64,000 nucleotides of DNA, taken from an uncultured Alphaproteobacteria bacterium (GTDB lineage Bacteria > Pseudomonadota > Alphaproteobacteria > Rhodobacterales > Rhodobacteraceae). Below the pieces are notes generated by a model, which worked only from the letters and a program-made list of their open reading frames with translations, was not told the DNA's origin and ran no database searches. Location of the stretch: assembly GCA_902574225.1 (NCBI GenBank), contig CACGMO010000004.1, positions 1 to 64,000 of the forward strand, in the 5' to 3' direction. Positions 9,598 through 18,394 of this stretch are shown here, piece by piece. Made by a program: the position numbers and the translations under genes. Position 1 is the stretch's first letter. Each line of letters begins with the position of its first letter.

Positions 9598-10398
9598 GTG
9601 GAACAGGCAAAAGATTTTTTTGACGAGAGTAAAGACTTACATGAGTTGCTGAATGCTGAGGGTGTGGGTTGTTTGTCAACTGCGACATTGTTCAAAAATT
9701 GGACAATAGAGGATGTGATTGGGCATTTATACCTATTTAATTATGGTGCGGTTGAGACTTTAAAAGGTGGAGATCACTTTGATAATTTTTGGAAACCAAT
9801 AAATGACCAAGTCTTAGATGGTAAATCTTTAGTTGAGGCGCAAGTGCCGTGGTTAAATGGTGTGACCGGGAATCAATTATTAGATGACTGGTGGCAAAGT
9901 GTCGAAGATGTTTTCAATGCGTATAAAGATGCCGATCCAAAAAAAAGAGTTAAATGGGGAGGACCAGAAATGAGTGCTCGTTCTAAGATAACTGCACGAC
10001 ACATGGAAACCTGGGCTCATGGTCAGGAAGTCTTCGATGCGCTAGGTAAGGACAGAGAAGAAAAGGATAGAATAAAAAACATAGTACATATGGGCGTTAT
10101 TGCGTACGGATGGACTTTTGTTAATAGGAACTTAGCAATCCCTGAGCCAACACCTTACATTATTTTAAATTCACCATCTGGTGAAGTCTGGGAGTGGAAT
10201 GATAAAGAGAGTTCTTCAAAGATTGAAGGAACCGCAGTTGAATTTGCTCAAGTAGTAACCCAGGTGCGAAATTTTGCTGATACAAAATTGTCTATAACTG
10301 GCGAACCAGCAATTGAGTGGATGAAGTATGCTCAATGTTTTGCTGGGCCTCCAGAGGACCCTCCAGCCAAAGGGACTAGATATAAGGTCGCTAGTTAG
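9598..10398 (+). CDS. TIGR03084-type metal-binding protein (DinB/MDMPI fold)
   Basis: 266 residues. The N-terminal half looks like the DinB/mycothiol-dependent maleylpyruvate isomerase fold, with candidate metal ligands His43 (EDVIGHLYLF) and the pair Glu137/His141 (HMETWAHGQEV). The C-terminal part contains TPYIILNSPSGEVWEW, a sterol-carrier-like beta segment typical of TIGR03084 proteins. GTG start at 9598 with GAGG upstream, one base after the nitronate monooxygenase stop. From memory, this family is often encoded beside AtuA-like and acyl-CoA genes in actinobacteria. Biochemical function is unknown. Its stop lies 3 bp from the convergent oxidoreductase stop, so no separate terminator is visible. 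Confidence 0.8.
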   Translation: MEQAKDFFDESKDLHELLNAEGVGCLSTATLFKNWTIEDVIGHLYLFNYGAVETLKGGDHFDNFWKPINDQVLDGKSLVEAQVPWLNGVTGNQLLDDWWQSVEDVFNAYKDADPKKRVKWGGPEMSARSKITARHMETWAHGQEVFDALGKDREEKDRIKNIVHMGVIAYGWTFVNRNLAIPEPTPYIILNSPSGEVWEWNDKESSSKIEGTAVEFAQVVTQVRNFADTKLSITGEPAIEWMKYAQCFAGPPEDPPAKGTRYKVAS

Positions 10399-10401
10399 GG
10401 T

Positions 10402-11400
10402 TTATATCGTTATAACCGTTGAACCTGTTGTTTTTCGTGCTTCTAAAGAGTCGTGAGCCAAAGCAATATCGTTCAATGAGAAGGTTTGGTCTATTTGTAT
10501 TTTAACATCACCAGAAACTACTTTTCCAAAAAGAACCTTTGCCATCTCTTGGCAGCGGGTAAAGTCACTTATATGAGTAAAGAGACCAGTTCTAGTTATT
10601 TTAAGTGATTTTTTTGCTAAGATTCCTATATCTATAGGATCAATATTACCTGATGCATTACCAAACGAGATAAATATCCCAAAGTCTTTTAAACAACTTA
10701 AAGAATCATCAAAGGTAGTTTTACCAACAGAATCCATGACAACCGGAACTCCAATACCATTCGTTAGTTTCATAACTTCTTTAGAAAAGTTTTGCGTAGA
10801 ATAGTTTATAGCTTGAGATGCACCAAATTTTTTTGCCAACTTACACTTTTCATCAGAACCGGCAGTGCCTATCAATTCTAATTCTTCGCTTCTAGCCCAC
10901 TGACAGGCAATCAATCCGACACCACCTGCAGCTGCATGGAATAAAATCTGGTCTCCACTTTTCAATTCTGTTGTATCGTGAAAAAGATATTTTACAGTTA
11001 ACCCCTTAAGCATCATCGCGGCACCTTCCTCAAATGATATTTCATCAGGAAGCTTACAAACTTGTTTAGCAGGCATAACCCTGGCCTCACAATAGGCCCC
11101 TGGCGGAGTAGCAGCATATGCAACGCGATCGCCAGAAACTAAGTGATTAACACCATCTCCCACTTCTTCAACTATTCCCGAAGCCTCCATGCCAAGCACT
11201 GCAGGTAGTGCGACTGCATAGTTATCTGAGAGTCGTGTTCTGTGATATACGTCAATAAAATTAAGGCCTATAGCCTTGTGTTTTATAAGTATTTCATCAC
11301 TTCCTGGAGAGCCAACCTCTTGTGTAATTATCTTAAATTTCTCACTTCCACCATTTTCATCTATTACTGCTGCTTTTACATTTTGAGTTGACATTTGCAT
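10402..11400 (-). CDS. quinone oxidoreductase-like medium-chain dehydrogenase/reductase
   Basis: 332 residues of the zinc-independent quinone oxidoreductase (QOR) group of the MDR superfamily. Visible features are the N-terminal substrate domain (GLNFIDVYHRTRLSDNY), VLGMEASGIVEEVGDGV, and the Rossmann motif HAAAGGVGLIACQWAR near 157-172. There is no structural-zinc cysteine cluster. It would reduce quinones or enones with NADPH. ATG 11400 has GGGAG just upstream; ATG 11394 is also possible. Convergent with the catabolic cluster and divergent from rpe, so it is likely a single transcription unit. Confidence 0.88.
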   Translation of the reverse strand: MQMSTQNVKAAVIDENGGSEKFKIITQEVGSPGSDEILIKHKAIGLNFIDVYHRTRLSDNYAVALPAVLGMEASGIVEEVGDGVNHLVSGDRVAYAATPPGAYCEARVMPAKQVCKLPDEISFEEGAAMMLKGLTVKYLFHDTTELKSGDQILFHAAAGGVGLIACQWARSEELELIGTAGSDEKCKLAKKFGASQAINYSTQNFSKEVMKLTNGIGVPVVMDSVGKTTFDDSLSCLKDFGIFISFGNASGNIDPIDIGILAKKSLKITRTGLFTHISDFTRCQEMAKVLFGKVVSGDVKIQIDQTFSLNDIALAHDSLEARKTTGSTVITI

Positions 11401-11437
11401 TATCTCCCATAGTAATCAAAATAAGTTTTTATTATAA

Positions 11438-12148
11438 ATGGAACCACTATTGTCCAGAGAGTCAATAAAAATTGCACCATCCATACTATCTGCTGACTTT
11501 GCAAATTTTGGCAAAGAAATTGAAGCTGTAGAAGAGCAGGGCTGCGATTGGATCCACATTGATGTTATGGATGGTCATTTTGTGCCGAACATAACTTTCG
11601 GACCAGAAACCTGCAAGGCAATTAGACCCCATATCAAAACGTTTATGGATGTCCATCTGATGATTTCACCTGTAGATCAATATCTTGAAGCTTTTGCTGA
11701 AGCGGGTGCGGATATGATAACAGTTCATTTCGAAGCAGGGCAACATATTCATAGGTCTCTGCAGGCAATAAATAGCCTTGGTGTAAAGGTGGGGTTAGCT
11801 TTAAACCCAGGCACCTCATGCGAAGTGGCTGACCAGTTAGTAGATTTGGTAGACTTAATTTGTGTTATGACGGTTAACCCAGGTTTTGGGGGTCAGAAGT
11901 TTATTTCCTCTCAACTAAGAAAAATTGAAAGATTAGCTAATCTAAAAAAGCATAAAGATTTTTTAATCGAGGTCGATGGAGGAATAACTGCCGATACTGC
12001 ACCTAGTGTAGTTTCAGCAGGAGCTGATATTTTGGTGGCTGGATCGGCTGTTTTTTCAAATGGTAGCGTCAACAACCCAATCGTGTATGGGCAAAATATT
12101 AAGAGAATAAGGGAAGCTGCTGAAAGCGCCCTAAAAATAGAAGGATAA
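11438..12148 (+). CDS. rpe: ribulose-phosphate 3-epimerase
   Basis: 236-residue TIM barrel interconverting ribulose 5-phosphate and xylulose 5-phosphate in the pentose phosphate pathway. The metal-binding motifs are clear: IAPSILSADFANFG, HIDVMDGHFVPNITFG, MDVHLMI, VMTVNPGFGGQKF and the C-terminal DGGI and VAGSAVF phosphate-binding segments. Length is typical. ATG 11438 follows a short gap divergent from the oxidoreductase. Only 3 bp separate it from the next gene, suggesting co-transcription. Confidence 0.95.
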   Translation: MEPLLSRESIKIAPSILSADFANFGKEIEAVEEQGCDWIHIDVMDGHFVPNITFGPETCKAIRPHIKTFMDVHLMISPVDQYLEAFAEAGADMITVHFEAGQHIHRSLQAINSLGVKVGLALNPGTSCEVADQLVDLVDLICVMTVNPGFGGQKFISSQLRKIERLANLKKHKDFLIEVDGGITADTAPSVVSAGADILVAGSAVFSNGSVNNPIVYGQNIKRIREAAESALKIEG

Positions 12149-12151
12149 AAA

Positions 12152-12706
12152 ATGGCAGAAATTCCTCCAGTTTGTGATTTTGGTTGGCAAGCAAAAGAGT
12201 TTAACTTGCCATCTGTTGATGGAAAAAAATATACTCTAAAAGAAGTTAGCGGGGCTAATGGTTTATTGATAATGTTTATATGCAATCATTGTCCTTATGT
12301 GCTGGCTATTTTGGATCGAATTGTTCGAGACGCCAGTGATTTACAAAAGCTTGGGGTTGGTATAGCGGCCATTAGTTCAAACGATGTAATTAGTTACCCA
12401 GAGGATTCCTTCGATAACATGAAAAAGCTGGCTGCTAAGCATAATTTTACTTTTCCATATATGTATGATGAGACCCAAGAAGTGGCTAAGCTGTACAATG
12501 CTGTATGTACTCCAGATTTTTTTGGATTTAACAAGGATCACAAACTACAGTATAGAGGAAGATTAGATGCATCTAGGAAAGAGGCCGGTCCAGTTGATTT
12601 AAAAAGAGATCTCTTCGAAGCAATGAAAGGTGTAGCTCAAACTGGAAAGGGACCAAGTGACCAAATTGCCTCAATGGGTTGCTCTATAAAGTGGAAAGTT
12701 AACTGA
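12152..12706 (+). CDS. thioredoxin-fold redoxin (AhpC/TSA-like)
   Basis: 184-residue cytoplasmic thioredoxin-fold protein with the active-site segment ICNHCPYV, a CxxC-like pair flanking NH, in place of the peroxiredoxin TPxxC motif. YDETQEVAKLYNAVCTPDFFGF carries the cis-proline loop (CTPDFF). This matches a widespread bacterial group of thioredoxin-family thiol-disulfide proteins of uncertain substrate. No signal peptide is seen. It directly follows rpe. Function beyond thiol redox is not established. Confidence 0.85.
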   Translation: MAEIPPVCDFGWQAKEFNLPSVDGKKYTLKEVSGANGLLIMFICNHCPYVLAILDRIVRDASDLQKLGVGIAAISSNDVISYPEDSFDNMKKLAAKHNFTFPYMYDETQEVAKLYNAVCTPDFFGFNKDHKLQYRGRLDASRKEAGPVDLKRDLFEAMKGVAQTGKGPSDQIASMGCSIKWKVN

Positions 12707-12747
12707 ACCGATTAAAAGAAGGTAGATAATACGAAAAGCTATTGCAT

Positions 12748-13266
12748 TCATTTAATTTTTATAGAATGTCCTGCGACGACTAAAGTTACGCTATTTGCAA
12801 AACGACCTATATCTTGGTTCAATTTTCCTGATACTTTTAGAAATTTTCTAGATAGTTCGTTAGCTGGTAAGATGCCAAGGCTGGTTTCCTGTCCGACTAT
12901 AATCAAGGTGGATTTACACTTTTTTAGATCATCTCTAATGTCATCAATGCGTCGATCTCTAAACTGACTTAGTGTTAAAATGTTCGATACAGACATTGAT
13001 ATACAATCAATCAAAATTATGTCCTGCGGTTTCGAGTTTTTGATTATATCTGCACTTAGGTCAGGAGAATCTATCGTTTCAAATTTTTGATTTCTTCTCC
13101 TCTTATGCGCATTAATTTTCTCTTGCATCTCTAAGTCATAAGCAAGGCCGGTAGCAATGTAATACAATTTACCATGTGTGTTTTTTTGTAAGCTTAGCGC
13201 TGATTGTTCTGCAAACCTAGATTTTCCAGAGTTGCTTCCCCCAAGTATCAGATATGTGTCAGACAT
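12748..13266 (-). CDS. cobP: bifunctional adenosylcobinamide kinase / adenosylcobinamide-phosphate guanylyltransferase
   Basis: Nucleotide-loop step of B12 synthesis: phosphorylates adenosylcobinamide and transfers GMP to it (cobP in Pseudomonas naming, cobU in Salmonella). 172 residues from ATG 13266, starting MSDTYLILGGSNSGKSRFAEQ with the P-loop GGSNSGKS. The catalytic histidine region NAHKRRR and the switch-like region IILIDCISMSVSNIL follow. A longer frame to 13317 lacks homology and overlaps cobF. Last gene of the minus-strand cobL-to-cobP run. Confidence 0.92.
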   Translation of the reverse strand: MSDTYLILGGSNSGKSRFAEQSALSLQKNTHGKLYYIATGLAYDLEMQEKINAHKRRRNQKFETIDSPDLSADIIKNSKPQDIILIDCISMSVSNILTLSQFRDRRIDDIRDDLKKCKSTLIIVGQETSLGILPANELSRKFLKVSGKLNQDIGRFANSVTLVVAGHSIKIK

Positions 13267-13271
13267 AAATC

Positions 13272-14051
13272 TTAGTTTCCTATTAGTCGTTGCAATTTGT
13301 AGACATCTAAAATCCATCCTTTATCAGAACGCAACGTATTTCTTGTTTTAATAATTTCTTTTCCAATTTTTGAAACCTCGCCTTTAATAAGAGTTTGTTC
13401 TGTCATTCCGAGATATGCAGCCCACCAGATATAGATATTATTGTCTTTTAAAAATGTAAATGAGCACTCTCCATCTAAAACAACGTAAATTGTTTCCGTT
13501 CCATCTGGCCATCCTCTTTCTTTTAGAAGCCGGCCTGTAGTAATCAAGACCGGTTTCCCGATTTCGTTAAAGGGAATTCCAAATGCAGAAACAAGCAACT
13601 GTATTGAAGAGAGACCAGGAATCAATTTGATGGAGGTATGGTATAAAGTGTTTTTAACTCGCGAAGCAATTCTTTGGCTACTATCGTACAATGAAGGGTC
13701 TCCCCATATGGGAATTCCGACGTTTATGTTTCTTCTTGCAGTGCTGGTAGTATATTCATTAATTATGTCGACCCATCTTTTCGCGATATCATCATGCCAG
13801 TCTATAACTGAATTGATATATTTTTTATTGGTTAATTGCCGCTCCGGTATAATAAATTCCTTAAACTTCACACTATTAATTTTTATGAAAGATTTACAAA
13901 TATTCTTTTTAAGGTCAGCGATCTCGGATTTTTCGTCTTTTTTCTTTCCGATTAGTATCAAATTACAACTCTTGATTGTCTCAGCTGCTTCTTCTGTTAC
14001 ATGCTTTGCATCTCCGAAACCTAATCCTATTAGATATAAGTTAATACTCAA
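13272..14051 (-). CDS. cobF: precorrin-6A synthase (deacetylating)
   Basis: 259-residue SAM-dependent corrin methyltransferase that methylates C1 of precorrin-5 and releases acetate in the aerobic B12 route. The N-terminus LYLIGLGFGDAKHVT is the CobF form of the tetrapyrrole methylase opening. IPIWGDPSLYDSS, LIPGLSSIQLLVSAFGIPFN and IWWAAYLG are CobF-type signatures. CobF occurs only in the oxygen-dependent pathway, so it defines the route. Its ATG overlaps the cobA stop by 4 bp (ATGA). Confidence 0.93.
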   Translation of the reverse strand: MSINLYLIGLGFGDAKHVTEEAAETIKSCNLILIGKKKDEKSEIADLKKNICKSFIKINSVKFKEFIIPERQLTNKKYINSVIDWHDDIAKRWVDIINEYTTSTARRNINVGIPIWGDPSLYDSSQRIASRVKNTLYHTSIKLIPGLSSIQLLVSAFGIPFNEIGKPVLITTGRLLKERGWPDGTETIYVVLDGECSFTFLKDNNIYIWWAAYLGMTEQTLIKGEVSKIGKEIIKTRNTLRSDKGWILDVYKLQRLIGN

Positions 14052-14755
14052 AGTAACGGTCCAAAAATTATAACTGCAGGATGATTGCTTTGAATGTCCT
14101 TTAGGTAGATTAAAATCTCCTCTATCGTACCCTTTGTGATATTTTCCTCTTTTCTTGAAATGTCTTCCGCTATGAGGACTTTTGTTTTGATATCAAGACC
14201 ATTTTCTAAAAGAATCTGAGCTAGATTAGGGAAAGTTTTTTTTCCCATGAAGATTACGGTTGTACAATTTGGATCAATTAAAGATGCAATATTTAAGTCA
14301 TCGGGAAGTTCACCATTGAAATCATGTCCAGTTATGAACTGTACACGTCTAGACATAACTCTTCGGGTTAACGGGATTTTTGCAGCAGCCGCCGCAGCCA
14401 TTGCTGAAGATACTCCTGGGATTATTTCAAACTCTAACCCATTTTCATTTAATGCTGTAATTTCTTCCTCTAATCTTGAAAAAATACTACTATCACCCGA
14501 CTTCAGCCGTACAATTTTTTTTCCTGTTCTACCATACTCTACAAGTAATCTAGATACTTGATTTTGCTTTGGTGATGCAAGCCCCGCTCTTTTCCCCACA
14601 CTCAAAAGTGTGGCGCTTTTTTTTGCAAGATTAAGTATTTCGCCGGCGGATAAATCATCATAGAAAATAATATCCGCATCACTAATTCTTTTTAATGCTA
14701 GTACAGTAAGAAGGTCTGGATTGCCGGGACCAGAACTGACAAAGCTAATAGTCAT
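14048..14755 (-). CDS. cobA: uroporphyrinogen-III C-methyltransferase
   Basis: 235 residues; converts uroporphyrinogen III to precorrin-2, the entry step to B12 and sirohaem. SUMT motifs are VSSGPGNPDLLTVLALKRI, VRLKSGDSSIFSR, FEIIPGVSSAMAAAAAAKIPLT and TVIFMGKKT. It is the stand-alone CobA form with no CysG oxidase/ferrochelatase domains. Start overlaps cobB's stop (ATGA), so translation is probably coupled. Confidence 0.94.
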   Translation of the reverse strand: MTISFVSSGPGNPDLLTVLALKRISDADIIFYDDLSAGEILNLAKKSATLLSVGKRAGLASPKQNQVSRLLVEYGRTGKKIVRLKSGDSSIFSRLEEEITALNENGLEFEIIPGVSSAMAAAAAAKIPLTRRVMSRRVQFITGHDFNGELPDDLNIASLIDPNCTTVIFMGKKTFPNLAQILLENGLDIKTKVLIAEDISRKEENITKGTIEEILIYLKDIQSNHPAVIIFGPLL

Positions 14756-16077
14756 TGTTCGCTCCCAATAAGATGAAAAAATGTTCCAGTAGCATTAGAG
14801 TTTTTGGAGCCTGACTGACCTAACTCATTTTGGTAAGCATCTTCTACAAAGACAATAGGAGCATCATTTATTTCGACAACTGTCGTATAGTGAAACTCAT
14901 GTCCAAGAACAGTGGAACCCCTTTTGATTCCAAAAAAAGGCTCAATAGCCTTAGCTTTTCGATATCCTAGATTGAGCTTGCGTTTTTCAAAAGAAGTAAC
15001 CAAATCAAACATACCAATCATGTCATATGCCTGACCACCTTCACCAATAATTTTTCTTCCCAAAACCATATAGCCACCACACTCTCCGTGCACTGGTCCT
15101 TTCTTACTAAAATCAATAAGTCCATTCTTAAAGTTTTTGCACTCAGATAAGCGACCCAGGTAGAGTTCAGGGTATCCTCCTGGCAACCAGACCATATCAT
15201 CACTCTTTGAAGGGGGCTCATCGTTTAGCGGAGAGAAAAAGGAAATCTCAGCGCCTTGTTTCTTCCATCCCTCTATCAAATGGGAATAAGTAAAGGTAAA
15301 TGCATTATCTCTCGCAATAGCTATTCTCTGCGCAGGAGGAGTAATTTTTTGTAAATTTGGTATTGCAGGAGAGCTTTTTCTTGCAGTACAAGCTATTGCT
15401 TCTAGATCACAATTTTCTTCAATGAGTGTTCCAAGCCTAAAAATTAGTGGTTCCAAGTCAGATAAATCTTCTGCTTGGACCAGACCTAAGTGTCTTTCTG
15501 GGATAGTTAGTTCGTTAGATCTAGGGATAACCCCTAGAATTGGAACTTTTGTTTTTGAAACTTCACTGACTACTAAAGCTTCGTGCCTTTTGCTTGATAT
15601 ATTATTTAGAATTACTCCACCGATTGTTATGTCATGTCTAAATGATTTGAAACCGGTAATCAAAGCAGCTACAGATTGAGCCTGCTTTGCGCAGTCGACT
15701 ACTAAAATTACTGGCCAATTCGTTATACTTGCTAGATCTGCGGTGGAACCATTTCCACCTGCACCCTTGCTTATTACTCCATCAAATAATCCCATTGACC
15801 CTTCAGCAATACAGATATCCGAAGGGGCCACCATGCCTATCATATTAAGGATATCCCTAGATGACATTGCCCATGTATCTAAGTTATATGAAGGACGATT
15901 TGCGGCAACACTTTGAAATTTTGAGTCTATATAGTCAGGGCCACTCTTGAAAGGTTGTACAGACCTGTTACGGGCAAAAGCGTTAATAAGACCCAGAGTT
16001 ACAGTCGTTTTTCCAGCTCCTGACGCCGGTGCTGAAATAATTACACCTCGCCTATTTATGATTTCTTCCAGTGACAT
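14752..16077 (-). CDS. cobB: hydrogenobyrinic/cobyrinic acid a,c-diamide synthase
   Basis: 441 residues; amidates the a and c side chains of hydrogenobyrinic acid using glutamine and ATP. N-terminal dethiobiotin-synthetase-like ATPase domain with P-loop SAPASGAGKTTVTLGLI, then SGPDYIDSKF. The C-terminal class I glutamine amidotransferase domain has nucleophile Cys333 in HGECGGYMVLG and a late histidine in GHEFHYTT. ATG 16077 lies inside the 3' end of cobM (26-bp overlap). Confidence 0.94.
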   Translation of the reverse strand: MSLEEIINRRGVIISAPASGAGKTTVTLGLINAFARNRSVQPFKSGPDYIDSKFQSVAANRPSYNLDTWAMSSRDILNMIGMVAPSDICIAEGSMGLFDGVISKGAGGNGSTADLASITNWPVILVVDCAKQAQSVAALITGFKSFRHDITIGGVILNNISSKRHEALVVSEVSKTKVPILGVIPRSNELTIPERHLGLVQAEDLSDLEPLIFRLGTLIEENCDLEAIACTARKSSPAIPNLQKITPPAQRIAIARDNAFTFTYSHLIEGWKKQGAEISFFSPLNDEPPSKSDDMVWLPGGYPELYLGRLSECKNFKNGLIDFSKKGPVHGECGGYMVLGRKIIGEGGQAYDMIGMFDLVTSFEKRKLNLGYRKAKAIEPFFGIKRGSTVLGHEFHYTTVVEINDAPIVFVEDAYQNELGQSGSKNSNATGTFFHLIGSEQ

Positions 16078-16840
16078 CTATTTCTCTAAATCTCCTATCA
16101 TAGGTTTCATCATACAATTTGCTTGCTGTATAATTTGCGGTGTCTAAATGCGGACCAATAAGTATCAAAGCTGTTCTATCAATATATTCAGGTATCGCTT
16201 TTTCTATATTACTTAAATCTGAATGAATAATTTGTTCCTCTGGCCAAGATGCCTTCCACACAACTTTTACCGGGCAAGAACCGTTATAGAAAGGCTTCAC
16301 TTTTTTGACCACTTTTGCAATATCATGAATTGATAGATGTATCGCAAGAATAGCGCCACTTTTAGCAAAATTTTCCAAAGTTTCATTTTCAGGCATCTTT
16401 GATGCCCTACCTTCGGTTCTAGTGAGAACTATAGATTGGGCTATTTGGGGCTTGGTTAGTTCCTGTTTTAAACTTGAAGCGGCAGCTGAAAAAGAAGTTA
16501 CTCCTGGCGTCATGCTAAAAGGGATTTCTAATTTTATTAATTCGCGTATTTGTTCATTCACTGCCGACCATATAGATAGATCACCAGAGTGAAGCCGGGC
16601 AATCTCATGACCCTCATTATGAAATTTTTCTATTTTTTTAATAATTTGAGAAAGTGATAGGGGTGCTGTATTTATTTTTTTTGTTGAAGGGCCGCAATGG
16701 GATAATATTTCTTCTGGAATGATCGATCCTGCAAAAAAACAGATAGAGCATTTTTCCAAAAGTTTTTTTCCTTTAAGCGTTATGAGCTCGGGATCACCAG
16801 GACCTGCGCCTATGAAGTGTACAGTCAATTTAATTTCCAT
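16052..16840 (-). CDS. cobM: precorrin-4 C(11)-methyltransferase
   Basis: 262 residues from ATG 16840, reading MEIKLTVHFIGAGPGDPELI; the upstream extension to 16957 is out-of-family sequence that overlaps cobE. SAM-dependent methyltransferase placing the C11 methyl. Motifs are ARLHSGDLSIWSAVNEQI, MTPGVTSFSAAASSL and the CobM-type LTRTEGRASKMPENE segment. Start overlaps the cobE stop by 11 bp; stop overlaps cobB's start. Confidence 0.93.
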   Translation of the reverse strand: MEIKLTVHFIGAGPGDPELITLKGKKLLEKCSICFFAGSIIPEEILSHCGPSTKKINTAPLSLSQIIKKIEKFHNEGHEIARLHSGDLSIWSAVNEQIRELIKLEIPFSMTPGVTSFSAAASSLKQELTKPQIAQSIVLTRTEGRASKMPENETLENFAKSGAILAIHLSIHDIAKVVKKVKPFYNGSCPVKVVWKASWPEEQIIHSDLSNIEKAIPEYIDRTALILIGPHLDTANYTASKLYDETYDRRFREIDVTGRNHK

Positions 16841-17195
16841 CCATTTCTGCGATTGCGATGGTAGCAAGCCTATCAGAAGAGATTTTCCGCTCACAAATAA
16901 TTTTGGATGCGGTACCTCCAGCAGCAAGTGCTGCAGCTTCACAAAAACTACCAACATTTTTAAACTTCTTACTCAAATGGGAAAAAGTAGGTGTGATCAT
17001 ATTGTAAATAGCGTCTTCCTCAATCTGGATCAATTTTAAGTGGTTTGTATTGACAAATTTTAAAAAAACTGCATTCGTTGCTTTTTCCTTTGAGGTAGCA
17101 ACTGTAAAAGCACTATACCTTTTAATATAACTTTCAAATAACTCGTTAAATGATGTAATAGTAACTGTAGATCTAAAGCCAATTCCTGCAATCAT
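16830..17195 (-). CDS. cobE: cobalamin biosynthesis protein CobE (CbiG C-terminal-like)
   Basis: 121 residues beginning IAGIGFRSTVT and containing the conserved SFCEAAALAAGG segment of the CobE/CbiG C-terminal family. CobE is required for B12 in Pseudomonas denitrificans and is thought to handle the acetaldehyde fragment or tetrapyrrole transfer; no firm reaction is known. Its ATG overlaps the cobL stop as ATGA, and its 3' end overlaps cobM. Confidence 0.9.
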   Translation of the reverse strand: MIAGIGFRSTVTITSFNELFESYIKRYSAFTVATSKEKATNAVFLKFVNTNHLKLIQIEEDAIYNMITPTFSHLSKKFKNVGSFCEAAALAAGGTASKIICERKISSDRLATIAIAEMDGN

Positions 17196-18394
17196 GTTTT
17201 AAAGCTCCATTGGATTATATTATATTGAGCTGACCAAATTGTTTTTCCCCCAATAGGCTTAGGCTTGGATATATTAATTTTTTTCAAATTACCGCCAAAC
17301 TGCTTGTATTTTTTTAACAAAAGAGCCTGGGACTCAAGAGTGACGGCATTTATTACAAGTCGACTATTTTTACCAAGGGCTTTAATCACTTGGTAAATTA
17401 AATCTGAAGTTACTCCCCCACCTATAAAAACAGCATTTGGCGTTGGTAAATCTTTGGCTATCGTTTCAATATTACCATGTTTTACAGTTAATCTTTCTTG
17501 TAAGCCAAATTTTTTTCTATTAGCTTTGATTAAAGAAATACGATCTCTTCTTCGTTCAATGGCAAAGGCTACGTTTTTAGGATGCCCCAAACACCATTCA
17601 ATTGAGATTGAGCCAGAACCTGCTCCTATATCCCATAACACTTCACTTCCAAAAGATTTTAATTCTGAGAGAGTCAGAGCTCTTATATCTTTTTTAGTTA
17701 TATTCCCATCAGTTTTGAAAGTATCATCATCCTGCCCTTGAAAATAACTGATGTCTGATGGAGGTTTTTTATATGTTATGCCCAATGCTAGTGGTTTTAA
17801 AGAGTTGGATGCTTGTTTAAAATCAGATAGTTTTGAGTCTGTAAGTTTTACTACTTTTTCCTCTGGGCAGCCAAGTCTCGACAAAATAAAACTCTCTATA
17901 ACATTAACATTATGTTTCTCTAATACAGAAAGAATCTGCTCTATTTGCCTAAACTCTCTAAGGAGAATTATTGCTTTCCCGGCTTCCGACAGTTTTGCAG
18001 GAAGGGTTTCTACTGGTTTTGCATGGAAGGCTAAGCAGTCAACAGCGTTTATAGGCCAGCCTATTTTATTGGCAGCTAGAGAAAAAGTAGATGGCACAGG
18101 GTAAGAGCGCCATTCATTTTTCTTTAAGTTTTTAGTAAGGAGAGGTCCTACACCAAACCAAAAAGGATCTCCGGAAGCCAGTACCACAGCCAATTTATAT
18201 TTATAACTGAATACTTCATCAATGCTAAATGGTTTAGGCCATGATTTACCTTTTGATTTAACCTCGGCAAGAGCCAATTGGCGAGGACTACCAAAAACGA
18301 TGCTCGCCCTGTTCAATAAATCAGTGCTTGATTTATCAAGGCCATTTAGTCCATTCTCACCTATACCAATAATATGAAGCCAGGTTTTAGTCAT
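17192..18394 (-). CDS. cobL: precorrin-6Y C5,15-methyltransferase (decarboxylating)
   Basis: 400-residue fusion of two methyltransferases. The N-terminal CbiE-like domain (HIIGIGENGLNGL, VVLASGDPFWFGVGPLL) methylates C5, and the C-terminal CbiT-like Rossmann domain (EVLWDIGAGSGSISIEW, AIERRRDR) methylates C15 with decarboxylation of the ring C acetate. I use ATG 18394 (MTKTWLHII) rather than the upstream start at 18421, because the family begins here. This ATG shares the tetranucleotide CATG with the cobK ATG on the opposite strand. Confidence 0.93.
   Translation of the reverse strand: MTKTWLHIIGIGENGLNGLDKSSTDLLNRASIVFGSPRQLALAEVKSKGKSWPKPFSIDEVFSYKYKLAVVLASGDPFWFGVGPLLTKNLKKNEWRSYPVPSTFSLAANKIGWPINAVDCLAFHAKPVETLPAKLSEAGKAIILLREFRQIEQILSVLEKHNVNVIESFILSRLGCPEEKVVKLTDSKLSDFKQASNSLKPLALGITYKKPPSDISYFQGQDDDTFKTDGNITKKDIRALTLSELKSFGSEVLWDIGAGSGSISIEWCLGHPKNVAFAIERRRDRISLIKANRKKFGLQERLTVKHGNIETIAKDLPTPNAVFIGGGVTSDLIYQVIKALGKNSRLVINAVTLESQALLLKKYKQFGGNLKKINISKPKPIGGKTIWSAQYNIIQWSFKT

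Noticed and set aside
11911-12285. 124-codon frame antisense to rpe and the redoxin gene
   Set aside because: Crosses two well supported genes on the other strand and has no ribosome site or motif.
13627-14073. 148-codon frame antisense to cobF/cobA
   Set aside because: cobF matches its family in the other frame and the antisense protein shows no family features; treated as a shadow.
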